Shown here in pieces: positions 28,737 through 37,600 of a stretch of 64,000 nt of DNA. Made by a program: the position numbers and the translations under genes. This DNA comes from Verrucomicrobiota bacterium (GTDB taxonomy: Bacteria > Verrucomicrobiota > Verrucomicrobiia > Opitutales > Opitutaceae). The notes under the pieces are model-generated. The model had not been told where the DNA came from. It made no database searches and saw only the letters and a list, made by a program, of their open reading frames with translations. Numbering within the stretch: the first letter of the stretch is position 1; each line of letters opens with the position of its first letter. The stretch lies in assembly GCA_023432225.1 (NCBI GenBank), contig JAEYUW010000002.1, forward strand, positions 124,001 to 188,000, read 5' to 3'.

Positions 28737-30008
28737 ATGCTCGATCCCAAAGTCCTTCGCGAAACGCCGGATGTTGTCCGTGCCGCCATTGCCAAGAAGC
28801 ACCTCGACGTCGATCTCGATGCGGTGCTGGCGCTCGATCACGCGTGGCGTTCGCAGCTCGGTGAGGTGGAGCAGCTGCGGGCCAAGCAGAAGGCCGCCAA
28901 CACCGAGATGGCTGCGCTGAAGAAGGGCTCGCCGGAGTTCCTGGCCAAGGTGCAGGAAATGAAGGCGGTTTCCGCCGAAGTGAAGGCGCGTGAAGAAGGC
29001 CTGAAGGCCGTCGAAGAGAAATGGCGCGAAGCGATGCTGACGCTGCCGAACGTGCCGCACGCGTCGGTGCCCGAGGGCAAGACGCCGGAGCAGAACGTCG
29101 TGTTCGCCACGCACGGCGACGTGAACGCCGTCTCGCCGGCCGCACAGCCGCACTGGGAGATCAAGGGTTTCGAGAATCTGCTCGATTTCGGTCGCGGCGC
29201 GAAAGTCACGGGCGCGGGTTTTCCGTTCTACGTTGGCGACGGCGCGAAGATCGTGCGTGCGCTGCTGCAGTTCTTCTTGGATGAGGACGTGAAGGCCGGC
29301 TACACCGAGGTCGCTCCGCCGATCTTCGTCAACGCGGCCAGCGCCACCGCCACCGGCCAGCTGCCGGACAAGGAAGGGCAGATGTATGAGACGACGCCCG
29401 ATCGGCTGTTTGCCGTGCCGACGGCAGAGGTTCCGCTCACGAATTTCTTTCGCGACGAGATCGTCGACGAGAGCGCGTTGCCGATCAAGCGCTGCGCCTA
29501 CACCCCGTGTTTCCGCCGCGAGGCGGGCAGCTACGGCAAGGATGTGCGCGGCCTGAATCGCCTGCACCAGTTCGACAAGGTTGAGCTGCTGAAGTGGGTT
29601 CACCCGACCAGGAGCTACGAGGAGCTCGACGCGTTGCGCGACGACGCTGAGCGCCTGCTGCGCAAAATCGAGCTGCCTTACCGCGTGCTGCTGATGTGCG
29701 GCGGTGATCTCGGATTCTCCCAATCGAAGAAATACGATCTCGAGGTCTGGGCCGCGGGTCAGAAGCGCTGGCTCGAAGTGTCGAGCTGCTCGAATTTCGA
29801 AGCGTTCCAAGCGCGCCGCGCGCAGATCCGTTTCCGCAATCAGGAAACGGGCAAACCCGAGCTCGTGCACACGCTGAACGGCTCCGGCCTCGCCGTGCCG
29901 CGCGTGCTCGCTGCGCTGCTTGAAAACAACCTGCAGCCGGACGGTCGCGTGAAGATTCCCGCGGCGCTCGTGCCGTATTTCGGCAAGGAGTTTTTGAGCT
30001 TCAAGTGA
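28737..30008 (+). CDS. serS: Seryl-tRNA synthetase
   Basis: Class II synthetase that charges tRNA-Ser. In 423 residues it has the N-terminal coiled-coil arm (about 30-110, LEVEQ... EVKAREEGLKAVEEKW), motif 2 CFRREAGSYGKDVRGLNRLHQF, and the C-terminal motif 3 region LVHTLNGSGLAVPRVLAALLE. ATG at 28737 begins MLDPKVLRETPDVVRAAI, the classic start; the frame from 28698 is longer without similarity. No Shine-Dalgarno sequence is seen. It is a single gene, followed by repeats. Confidence 0.97.
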   Translation: MLDPKVLRETPDVVRAAIAKKHLDVDLDAVLALDHAWRSQLGEVEQLRAKQKAANTEMAALKKGSPEFLAKVQEMKAVSAEVKAREEGLKAVEEKWREAMLTLPNVPHASVPEGKTPEQNVVFATHGDVNAVSPAAQPHWEIKGFENLLDFGRGAKVTGAGFPFYVGDGAKIVRALLQFFLDEDVKAGYTEVAPPIFVNAASATATGQLPDKEGQMYETTPDRLFAVPTAEVPLTNFFRDEIVDESALPIKRCAYTPCFRREAGSYGKDVRGLNRLHQFDKVELLKWVHPTRSYEELDALRDDAERLLRKIELPYRVLLMCGGDLGFSQSKKYDLEVWAAGQKRWLEVSSCSNFEAFQARRAQIRFRNQETGKPELVHTLNGSGLAVPRVLAALLENNLQPDGRVKIPAALVPYFGKEFLSFK

Positions 30009-30023
30009 GCGGACGGTTTTGTC

Positions 30024-30043
30024 GCTACGACTCCGGTCGTAGC
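30024..30043. repeat. Short hairpin after serS
   Basis: GCTACGACTCCGGTCGTAGC, an imperfect palindrome 16 bases after the serS stop. It could act as a weak transcription end, but no T-run follows. Confidence 0.5.
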
Positions 30044-30059
30044 GCCCATTCACGCAACC

Positions 30060-30142
30060 TGTCATTCTGAGCGGAGCGAAGAATCCAGGTTCATGAACGC
30101 AGCGACCGTCATTCTGGATTCTTCGCTCCGCTCAGAATGACA
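30060..30142. repeat. Perfect 29-bp inverted repeat (tcattctgagc type)
   Basis: Left arm 30060-30088, beginning TGTCATTCTGAGCGG, and right arm 30114-30142, ending CCGCTCAGAATGACA, are exact reverse complements over 29 bases, enclosing a 25-base centre. The ATG used as the first possible tilS start lies in the right arm. Confidence 0.85.
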
Positions 30143-31222
30143 CGCGAACGAAGATCATCGGGAGGGAGGGGGAGACGTTCGAGGATCGACTGGCCCGCCG
30201 TCGCCGCAGCTTTCGCGCAACGTGTCTCGCACCGCGACCTGCATCCGACCGCGATGAGCTACGCGCTTGCCGATTGGGAGCGCGAGCAGCGGCGGCGCCC
30301 GCGTTCGCGCGCGACACACCCGCGTTGGGCGGTCGCGTTTTCCGGCGGTGCCGACTCGCTCGCGTTGCTCTTACTGTTCTGGGCCGAAGCCGAGGGACGT
30401 TGGGGGCGGAAGTTCGTCGCGCTGCATTTCAACCATCGTTTGCGCGGGCGCGCGGCGGATGCGGACGAGAAATTCTGCCGCGACGTCTGCACGGCGCTCG
30501 GGGTGAAGTTTGTCACCGCGCGTTGGCGCGATGCTCGCCGGGATGCCAGTGAGGCCGAAGCGCGCGTGGCGAGGCATCGATTCTTCGCGCGCGAAATGAA
30601 ACGGCGAAAGCTTCGCCTCCTTTGGCTGGGGCACCAGCAGGATGACATTGCCGAGACCATGCTGATGCGTCTCGCGCGCGGCAGCGGCACGGGCGGTCTG
30701 GCGGCGCCGCGGCCGGTCCAGGAACAGGCGGAAGGCCGGGTGCACCTGCGGCCGCTGCTAAGCTTGAAGAAGGCGGACCTGGTGGCGGCGTTGCGCGCGT
30801 GCGGTGCGCGCTGGTGCGAGGACGCGACGAATGGGGCGGACCTCTACCTCCGCAATCGCGTGCGGCGTTCGGTGTTGCCGGCGTGGATCAAAGCGACCGG
30901 GCGCGATGCCCTCGCTGGTGCCGCGTTATCGCGCGAGCGACTCGATGAGGATGACGCGGCGCTCGAGGCGTGGCTGGACGAACTTGCCCCGCTCCGTCGC
31001 GGTGAACTCAATCTGCGGCTCCTCGACAAGAAGCCCCGCGCGCTCTGGCGGAGGGCGTTGCACCGCTGGTTGCTCGCCGTGCGGGCGGACACGGATTTGT
31101 CGCGACAAGGCTTCGAGCAGTTGCTCGCGGCGATCGAGCGCGGGCGCGACACGAAGTTCAGTCTCGGTGCCCACGCGTTCGCGGTCGTGCGGCGCGGGAA
31201 ATTGTCCCTTCAGTCGCGGTAA
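30137..31222 (+). CDS. tilS: tRNA(Ile)-lysidine synthetase
   Basis: Modifies C34 of tRNA-Ile(CAU) with lysine so that it reads AUA. The ATP-binding PP-loop is FSGGADSLALLLLF (Ser69-Ser74 from the first ATG), and FNHRLRGRAADADEKFC and LGHQQDDIAETMLMRLARGSG are typical TilS blocks. At 361 residues it lacks the larger C-terminal domains of the E. coli protein. The start is uncertain: ATG at 30137 lies in a palindromic repeat and gives 68 residues before the PP-loop, more than usual, while ATG at 30254 would leave about 29. ftsH follows, the common tilS-ftsH order. Confidence 0.9.
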   Translation: MTRERRSSGGRGRRSRIDWPAVAAAFAQRVSHRDLHPTAMSYALADWEREQRRRPRSRATHPRWAVAFSGGADSLALLLLFWAEAEGRWGRKFVALHFNHRLRGRAADADEKFCRDVCTALGVKFVTARWRDARRDASEAEARVARHRFFAREMKRRKLRLLWLGHQQDDIAETMLMRLARGSGTGGLAAPRPVQEQAEGRVHLRPLLSLKKADLVAALRACGARWCEDATNGADLYLRNRVRRSVLPAWIKATGRDALAGAALSRERLDEDDAALEAWLDELAPLRRGELNLRLLDKKPRALWRRALHRWLLAVRADTDLSRQGFEQLLAAIERGRDTKFSLGAHAFAVVRRGKLSLQSR

Positions 31223-31316
31223 TTTCGTTCCGATTTCGGGACGAATTTCCTCCGGGCCTTCATTTGACTTATCCTAGGGGAACCTCAACGTTCCGACCCC
31301 AGTCCCACTCACCCGA

Positions 31317-33332
31317 ATGCCCGAATACGACGACAACAAGAAACGGCGCCCCCTGAAGAACCTGCCCCCGGAGAGTTTCCAGCCGAAGGTCATGCTCATC
31401 TGGCTGGCCATCATTGCGGCGATCGTCGCGCTCTTCTATTTTAATCCCGCCAAGTCCGCCCAGCCCGCGCAGATCAAGATGCCGCAGGTCATCGAACTGG
31501 CTGAACAGGGCAAAATTCTTTCCGGCTCCATCCAGCCTGACCCGTCGGGAGGCCGTGACTGGTATAGCGTCGTGGGCAAACTGAAGGCGTCGTCGCTGCC
31601 GGCGGAAAAAGAGGGAGCCGGAATGACCGACGCGTTTTACGCCACCGGCCGACTGACCGATGGCAACTTTGAGCGGTTGCAGCGTTCGCAGGCCTTCGTG
31701 GAAAAGCCCGCGACGACCGCGATGACCCAGCTGGTCTACAACATCCTGCCGTTCGTCATCGTCATCGGCCTGCTCTATTTCCTCTTCGTCCGCCAGCTCC
31801 GCAACGCGGGCAAGGGCGCGCTGAGTTTCGGCAAGAGCCGCGCCAAGCTGCTCACTCGCGAGAAGGACCGCCTTACGTTTGCCGACGTCGCCGGTTGCGA
31901 CGAGGCGAAGGAAGAAGTCAGCGAAGTCGTCGAGTTCCTGAAGGACCCGAAGAAGTTCCAGAAGATCGGTGGCCGCATCCCGAAGGGCATCCTCATGGTC
32001 GGCCCTCCGGGCACCGGCAAGACGCTGCTCGCGAAGGCCATCGCCGGCGAGGCGGACGTGCCGTTCTTCTCGATAAGCGGTTCTGACTTCGTGGAAATGT
32101 TTGTCGGCGTTGGTGCGAGCCGCGTGCGCGACATGTTTGAGCAAGGCCGCAAGAACGCGCCCTGCCTGATCTTCATCGACGAAATCGATGCCGTCGGCCG
32201 GCAGCGCGGCGCCGGTCTCGGTGGCGGCAACGACGAGCGCGAACAGACGCTCAACTCGCTGCTCGTCGAGATGGACGGCTTCGACACTCAGGAAGGCATC
32301 ATCATCATCGCCGCGACGAATCGCCCCGACGTGCTCGACAGCGCGTTGCTCCGCCCGGGCCGCTTCGACCGTCAGGTCACGATCGACTTGCCCGACATCG
32401 TGGGGCGCGAACAGATTCTCCGCGTTCACGCGCGCAAGATCGCGCTGGCTGACAACGTCGACCTCGCGGTCATCGCGCGCGGCACGCCCGGTCTCTCCGG
32501 TGCCGAACTCGCCAATCTCCTCAACGAAGCCGCGCTTCTCGCCGCGCGCCGCAACAAGAAGAAGGTCGACATGACCGACGTCGATGAGGCGCGCGACAAG
32601 GTTCTCTGGGGCCTCTCGCGCCGCCGCGTCATGGACGATGCCGAGAAGCGTCTCGTCGCCTGGCACGAAGCCGGCCACGCGATCATCCAAGCTGTCCTCG
32701 ATGACGGCACGATGCCCGTGCACAAGGTCACGATCATCCCGCGCGGTCAGAGCCTCGGCTCCACGACTTATCTGCCGTCGAAGGACATTCTCACGCAGCC
32801 GAAGAAGCGCATGCTGAATCAAATCTGCATGGCGATGGGCGGACGCATTGCGGAAGAGCTCGTCACGGGCGATTTCAGCAACGGCGCCTACGGCGACATC
32901 AAGCAGGCGACCCGCATCGCCCGCGCGATGGTGTGCGACTACGGCATGAGCGAACTCGGGCCCGTCGCGATGGGCAATAATCAGGACACGGTGTTCCTCG
33001 GCCGCGACATCACGCGCTCCGAGCACTTAAGCGAAGACACGGCGCGCAAAATCGACACCGCGGTCTCCGACATCCTGAACAGCGAATACAAGCGCGCGCA
33101 GCAGATCATCGGCGATCACCGCACTCCGCTCGACAAGATCGCCCAAGCGCTGCTCGAACACGAGACGATCGAGGGCAAGCACGTGCTTGAGATCCTGCAG
33201 CACGGCGAGATCAAGTCGCCGATCGTCACGAGCAAGCCGCCGCCGCGTGAATCGTCATCGAAACCCGCCGATCGCTCCACGCCGGCGTCCGATGCTCCGG
33301 GCGCACCTGCGCCGGCGCCGACCCCGGCCTGA
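31317..33332 (+). CDS. ftsH: ATP-dependent zinc metalloprotease FtsH
   Basis: Membrane-bound AAA+ protease that degrades misfolded membrane proteins and regulators. In 671 residues there are two membrane helices (about 26-43 and 142-160) around a periplasmic domain, a AAA module with Walker A GPPGTGKT (229-236), Walker B CLIFIDEIDA and the second region of homology ATNRPDVLDSALLRPGRFDR, then the M41 peptidase with HEAGH (450-454). The C-terminal ~40 residues are Pro/Ala/Ser-rich and probably disordered. It lies downstream of tilS and ends at a strong terminator. Confidence 0.97.
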   Translation: MPEYDDNKKRRPLKNLPPESFQPKVMLIWLAIIAAIVALFYFNPAKSAQPAQIKMPQVIELAEQGKILSGSIQPDPSGGRDWYSVVGKLKASSLPAEKEGAGMTDAFYATGRLTDGNFERLQRSQAFVEKPATTAMTQLVYNILPFVIVIGLLYFLFVRQLRNAGKGALSFGKSRAKLLTREKDRLTFADVAGCDEAKEEVSEVVEFLKDPKKFQKIGGRIPKGILMVGPPGTGKTLLAKAIAGEADVPFFSISGSDFVEMFVGVGASRVRDMFEQGRKNAPCLIFIDEIDAVGRQRGAGLGGGNDEREQTLNSLLVEMDGFDTQEGIIIIAATNRPDVLDSALLRPGRFDRQVTIDLPDIVGREQILRVHARKIALADNVDLAVIARGTPGLSGAELANLLNEAALLAARRNKKKVDMTDVDEARDKVLWGLSRRRVMDDAEKRLVAWHEAGHAIIQAVLDDGTMPVHKVTIIPRGQSLGSTTYLPSKDILTQPKKRMLNQICMAMGGRIAEELVTGDFSNGAYGDIKQATRIARAMVCDYGMSELGPVAMGNNQDTVFLGRDITRSEHLSEDTARKIDTAVSDILNSEYKRAQQIIGDHRTPLDKIAQALLEHETIEGKHVLEILQHGEIKSPIVTSKPPPRESSSKPADRSTPASDAPGAPAPAPTPA

Positions 33333-33363
33333 GCGCGTCCCGCGCGCCTCGCCAACCCTCCCG

Positions 33364-33394
33364 AAGCCGCGGCTCACGCCGCGGCTTTTGTTTT
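33364..33394 (+). terminator. Rho-independent terminator of ftsH
   Basis: Stem AAGCCGCGGC - TCAC - GCCGCGGCTT followed by TTGTTTT. It lies about 30 bases past the ftsH stop, in the same direction. Confidence 0.85.
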
Positions 33395-33404
33395 GATGCC
33401 GAAA

Positions 33405-33472
33405 GTAGCGGGAGCTTCCAGCTCCCGTGGTTTGGGCGAGAGTAGGAAGTGGGAGCTGGAAGCTCCCGCTGC
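33405..33472. repeat. Inverted repeat (gggagcttccagctccc type)
   Basis: Left arm GTAGCGGGAGCTTCCAGC... (33405-33426) and right arm 33451-33472 are reverse complements with one mismatch in 22 bases; each arm is itself a palindrome around GAGCTTCCAGCTC. It lies between the ftsH terminator and ugd. Confidence 0.8.
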
Positions 33473-33573
33473 TTTGCCCACCGGTTCACCGCGCCCCCGG
33501 TGCGGTGCGTCGCTCGCGAGAAAATCTTCCTTGGTTTCTCGCTGCGCCGCAGCCAACCTGCCGAATCTTTCCT

Positions 33574-34941
33574 ATGAAAATCTGCTGCATCGGTGCTGGT
33601 TACGTCGGTGGTCCCACGATGGCGATGATCGCGCTCAAGTGCCCGGACATTGAGGTGAATGTCGTCGACATGAACGCCGGACGCATCGCCGCATGGAACA
33701 GCGACAAACTGCCGATCTACGAGCCAGGCCTCGATGACGTGGTGCGCCAGGCGCGCGGCCGGAACCTCCATTTTTCGACCGACGTGGCGGGCAACATCAA
33801 GTCGTCTGACATCATCTTTGTTGCGGTCAATACGCCGACGAAAACCTACGGTGTCGGCGCGGGCCGCGCTGCTGACCTGCGTTACATCGAATCGGTGGCC
33901 CGCACGATCGCGCAGCATGCCACGGGTTCGAAAATCATCGTCGAGAAGTCGACGATTCCCGTGAAGACCGCAGACACGATCCGCTCGATCCTCGCTTCGA
34001 ACGGCACGGGCTTGCACGCACAGGTGCTGTCGAATCCCGAGTTCCTCGCTGAAGGGACTGCGGTGCAGGATCTGATCGCGCCCGATCGCGTGCTTATCGG
34101 CGGCGAGCGCACGCCTGAGGGTGACAAGGCCGTCGAGGCGCTGGCCTCCGTGTATGCCCGTTGGGTGCCGCGCGAGCGCGTGATCACCACGAACCTGTGG
34201 TCGTCCGAACTCTCGAAGCTCGTGGCCAACGCGTTCCTCGCGCAGCGCATTTCCTCGATCAATTCGATCTCGGCCCTCTGTGAAGCGACCGGCGCTGACG
34301 TTGACGAAGTGGCGAACGCGATCGGCAAGGACAGCCGCATCGGCCCGAAATTCCTCAAGGCCTCCGTCGGCTTCGGCGGCTCCTGCTTCCAGAAGGACAT
34401 TCTCAATCTCAGCTATCTCTGCGAATCCTTCGGCCTGCCCGAGGTCGCCGCCTACTGGAGCAGCGTCGTCGCGATGAACGACTGGCAGAAGAAACGCTTC
34501 GCCTCGCGCATCGTGAAGGATCTGTTCAATACGGTCGCCGACAAGAAAATCGCGGTCCTTGGTTTCGCCTTCAAGAAGGACACCAACGACACCCGCGAGA
34601 CTGCGGCGATCAATGTTTGCCGCGACCTGCTCGCCGAGCATGCCAAAGTCTGCATCTACGACCCGAAGGTTCCGGCCGACGAAATTCTCGTCGACGTTCT
34701 CGGCAAGGGCTGCGCCAACGAGCGCCTGAGCGTGGCGCAATCCGCCTATGAGGCCTGCGCCGGCGCGCATGCCATCGCGGTCGTGACCGAGTGGGACGAG
34801 TTCAAGAAACTTGACTACGCGAAAATCTACGAGGCGATGCCAAAGCCGGCCTTCATCTTCGACGGCCGCAACATCCTCGATCTCGCTGCGCTCCGAAAGA
34901 TCGGCTTCAAGGCCTCCGGCATCGGCAAGCCGGCGGAATAA
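33574..34941 (+). CDS. ugd: UDP-glucose 6-dehydrogenase
   Basis: Oxidises UDP-glucose to UDP-glucuronate, a precursor for surface polysaccharides, using two NAD+. In 455 residues the N-terminal Rossmann motif is GAGYVGG (7-13), the catalytic cysteine is Cys271 in GFGGSCFQKD, and the C-terminal domain starts near KIAVLGFAFKKDTNDTRE. The length and the FQKDILNLSYLCE stretch resemble the animal/plant-like group of these enzymes more than the short bacterial type. ATG at 33574 starts the first beta strand; upstream sequence is repeat. It probably supports the polysaccharide locus ~13 kb away, though the two are not linked. Confidence 0.95.
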   Translation: MKICCIGAGYVGGPTMAMIALKCPDIEVNVVDMNAGRIAAWNSDKLPIYEPGLDDVVRQARGRNLHFSTDVAGNIKSSDIIFVAVNTPTKTYGVGAGRAADLRYIESVARTIAQHATGSKIIVEKSTIPVKTADTIRSILASNGTGLHAQVLSNPEFLAEGTAVQDLIAPDRVLIGGERTPEGDKAVEALASVYARWVPRERVITTNLWSSELSKLVANAFLAQRISSINSISALCEATGADVDEVANAIGKDSRIGPKFLKASVGFGGSCFQKDILNLSYLCESFGLPEVAAYWSSVVAMNDWQKKRFASRIVKDLFNTVADKKIAVLGFAFKKDTNDTRETAAINVCRDLLAEHAKVCIYDPKVPADEILVDVLGKGCANERLSVAQSAYEACAGAHAIAVVTEWDEFKKLDYAKIYEAMPKPAFIFDGRNILDLAALRKIGFKASGIGKPAE

Positions 34942-35002
34942 TCTGCCTACGCTCGAGGCATCGTGCGCCCACGGCCGCATGCCTCTACGAGTTTGCCGTG
35001 CC

Positions 35003-35065
35003 GTCACGGTTCGTCAGCTCGGCATCCGAATGATCGCACGTCGCATGCGGCGGTCACGGTTCGTC
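35003..35065. repeat. Two direct copies of gtcacggttcgtc
   Basis: GTCACGGTTCGTC occurs exactly at 35003-35015 and 35053-35065, in the otherwise non-coding 176-base stretch between the convergent ugd and TPR-protein genes. No hairpin with a T-run is seen there. Confidence 0.5.
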
Positions 35066-35117
35066 GCGATAGGCGGCGGCGCGCGCATCGTCCATTCGCC
35101 GACGGGCGACGCATCGG

Positions 35118-35930
35118 TCACCCAATGAGGCTTTTGAATCGCGGTTCATCTTTCACCGAAGCGAAGTCAGGATCGTCGGCTGCGAGCACCTTGTTGGACG
35201 GGTCGTCCGCGATGGCTTTCTCCAGATCGGCGAGCACTTCCGCGGTTTTGTAGGCGGAGGGGTTCAGCGCCTTGATACAGGCCCGATTGTAGTAGCCGAA
35301 CGGAACCTTGGGATCGGTGTTGAGAGCCGCGTTGATCAGCTGGACGGGCTCTTGGTGGTTCAGCGGGTTCAGCGAGTTGAGTGCGGCGGCCTTGTTCACT
35401 CGGGCTTTCGGACTCTCGGGCTCGAGCGCGAGCACTTTATCGTAGGCTTCCACGGCACTCTTATAGAGTTTCTTGTAATAGAAGTCGCGCCCGTCGGAGA
35501 GCAGGCGGGCGATCTCGAGTTGCTTCTGGACCTCGGCATGTTGGGCGGCGGTCTTCGTCTCGAGGTCATTGACTTTCTGCTTCAGCATCTCTGCGGCCAG
35601 CTTGTCGAGGATGCGGACGCCGGCGAATCCCGCAATCAGACCAAGACCGAAGAACCGCAGCAAAACATCGACGTCGGGAGTCTGTATTTTTTCGCCCGAC
35701 GACGACGGAAAGACGGCGTTGAAGGCGTAGATGGCCAAGCCGGTGCCGATGCCGATCAAGATGTCGCCCAGGAACCCGAGTTTCACTTTTCGGCCGGTGA
35801 ACGGCACGATGACCTCGTTGACCGTCGGCGTGCGGATTGCGGCTAGGGCGCCGCCGAATCCGCCGGCGAAAGCGAGGGTCGCGGGCACGAGGAACTGCGG
35901 CACGGACGGGAAGCAAGTGGCGAAGGACAT
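35118..35930 (-). CDS. Membrane protein with C-terminal TPR domain
   Basis: A 270-residue protein of unknown role. About three hydrophobic helices lie in the first ~120 residues (FLVPATLAFAGGFGGALAAI, LGDILIGIGTGLAIYAF, FFGLGLIAGFAGVRIL). A coiled-coil piece follows (MLKQKVNDLETKTAAQHAEVQKQ), then TPR units such as GRDFYYKKLYKSAVEAYDKVLALEPESPKARVNKA split across several helices. ATG at 35930 is chosen because the upstream extension is low-complexity. It is isolated between genes of unrelated function; a protein-binding role is all that can be inferred. Confidence 0.6.
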   Translation of the reverse strand: MSFATCFPSVPQFLVPATLAFAGGFGGALAAIRTPTVNEVIVPFTGRKVKLGFLGDILIGIGTGLAIYAFNAVFPSSSGEKIQTPDVDVLLRFFGLGLIAGFAGVRILDKLAAEMLKQKVNDLETKTAAQHAEVQKQLEIARLLSDGRDFYYKKLYKSAVEAYDKVLALEPESPKARVNKAAALNSLNPLNHQEPVQLINAALNTDPKVPFGYYNRACIKALNPSAYKTAEVLADLEKAIADDPSNKVLAADDPDFASVKDEPRFKSLIG

Positions 35931-36128
35931 CGGTGGGAGCGCTGAGGTTGCAGGCGGTGAATAGCCGCTTGCGTCGCGCTGGCCCGGGGCGACGTAAGAG
36001 GTGCTCGGAGCACCCGAGAGCCAAGTCAAATGTCAAACTGGTCATCCTACGTCCGACCGCCGGCGACGATCGGCGCAAGCGGTCTGGCATGAGCGCCGCC
36101 GCGGCGGAGCCGGCGTGCCAATATGCCC

Positions 36129-37391
36129 TCAGACGAAGGCGAGCGGGGCGAACTTGGTGCCGAGGATTTTTTGCGAATCGCAGGCGAGCCAGCGGTCGAG
36201 CACGGTGGCGTAGACGGCGCGGAAATCGGTCGAGAACGTGAGGTCCTGATTGTGTTCCAGTTCGAGGTTCGGCGCGGTGCCGTGCAGGCCGGCTTTGACG
36301 CGCGAGCCGAGCACGAAGAGCGGTGCGGCGGTGCCGTGGTCGGTGCCTTTGCTCTCGTTCTCGCTCGGGCGGCGGCCGAACTCGGAGAACGTCATCGTGA
36401 GCACCTGGCCGTCGAGTCGCTTGCTCTCCAGATCACGCTGAAAGGCCGCGAGGCCTTCGCTGAGTTGCTTGAGCAACTGGGCATGCTGGCCGGCCTGATT
36501 GGCGTGGGTGTCGAAGCCGCCGAGCGAGACGTAATAAACGCGCGTGGCGTTGCCGGCGGCGATGAGCGCGGCGACGTTGCGCAGCGAACTCGCAAAACCA
36601 TTGCCGGGATACTCGGCGCCCGGGCGGTAGTCGGCGAGGATGCGTTGAAAGCGTTTTTCCGTCACGAGTGCGTCCATCATCGTGTGCCGGAGGTAACTCG
36701 TGTTGTCGTGCTCGTGATCGTCGTGTCCGCCGGTGGCCGCGGGGCGCTGGAGCATGCTCTCGAGGAGCGCGAGGTTTTCGCGGCTGCCGCGACCGCCGCG
36801 CCCGCCGGGCGGAAGCGTGAAGGTGGCGTGGTTTTGCTCGCTCAGGAATGACTGTGGCACCTCGTTGCCGATGCTGACGCCGCGCGGGGCGTCACTCGGG
36901 GCGCCGGCACAGGCGTTGTCGAAATAGCGTCCGACCCAGCCGGTCGCGAGCGTCTGGTCGGAATTGGCGGCGGTTTCCCAGATTTCGGTCGAGCGGAAGT
37001 GCGAACGGTTTGGGTTCGGGTAGCCGACATTCTGCACGATGCCGAGTTTGCCGTCCTGCAGCAGCGCGTGGAGCGGCGCGCAGGATTTGTGCAGCGCGAT
37101 ACGGTCGCTGACGGAAAGCAGATCGGATTGCGCGAGCCCGAGGGTGGGGCGCAGGCGGCGGTAGTTCGGGTCGGCGAAAGGCACGACGGTGTTCAGACCG
37201 TCGTTGCCGCCCGCGAGTTGGACGAGGACGAGAATGGTGCGGTCCTTCTCGGCGACTGGCGCCTCGGCGGCGACCGACTCAACGATGAACGACGGCGCAA
37301 AGCGACTGAACGCGAGCAGGCCGATGCCGCGGCCGGTGTATTTCAGAAACTCGCGGCGCGTGGACGGCAGGAAGGGGTGCGGGTTGTTCAT
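36129..37391 (-). CDS. DUF1501-family exported protein
   Basis: A 420-residue DUF1501 protein (related to sulfatase-like folds) exported by the Tat route: the N-terminus has STRREFLKYTGRG, a twin-arginine motif, followed by a hydrophobic stretch. The body shows VLVQLAGGNDGLNTVVP, the usual DUF1501 opening, and the conserved MTFSEFGRRPSENESKGTDH. The family is abundant in Planctomycetes and Verrucomicrobia and nearly always sits beside a DUF1800 gene, as here. Biochemical function is unproven. ATG at 37391 is used to place the signal at the N-terminus. Confidence 0.88.
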   Translation of the reverse strand: MNNPHPFLPSTRREFLKYTGRGIGLLAFSRFAPSFIVESVAAEAPVAEKDRTILVLVQLAGGNDGLNTVVPFADPNYRRLRPTLGLAQSDLLSVSDRIALHKSCAPLHALLQDGKLGIVQNVGYPNPNRSHFRSTEIWETAANSDQTLATGWVGRYFDNACAGAPSDAPRGVSIGNEVPQSFLSEQNHATFTLPPGGRGGRGSRENLALLESMLQRPAATGGHDDHEHDNTSYLRHTMMDALVTEKRFQRILADYRPGAEYPGNGFASSLRNVAALIAAGNATRVYYVSLGGFDTHANQAGQHAQLLKQLSEGLAAFQRDLESKRLDGQVLTMTFSEFGRRPSENESKGTDHGTAAPLFVLGSRVKAGLHGTAPNLELEHNQDLTFSTDFRAVYATVLDRWLACDSQKILGTKFAPLAFV

Positions 37392-37576
37392 CGGGGGACG
37401 GAGGCGGAAGGAGGATTGCCACAAAGAGGCGCAAAGAATTTGGGAGCGTGCGGAGGTTTCGAGGGCGCCTATAGGCGCGCGGTCGTGAGGTGCGGTGCGA
37501 TCGGATTTTTTGCGCCGTTTTGTGGCTACTAAAATGGAAAGTCGACGGTGGCGGAGTGCGGTGTCGCAGTCGCTTT

Positions 37577-37596
37577 GGTCCGGCTGAAGCCGGACC
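37577..37596. repeat. Single hairpin repeat between DUF1501 and DUF1800 genes
   Basis: GGTCCGGCTGAAGCCGGACC, followed by TACTTCA where the DUF1800 stop codon lies. It is a half-element of the ccggcttcagccgg family. Confidence 0.7.
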
Positions 37597-37600
37597 TACT

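Noticed and set aside
31263..31295. Possible promoter TTGACT before ftsH
   Set aside because: The -35-like hexamer is good, but at 17 bases spacing there is no acceptable -10 element.
34963..35253. Small plus-strand open frame after ugd
   Set aside because: No ribosome binding site or family pattern; it overlaps the end of the TPR-protein gene in antisense and includes direct repeats.
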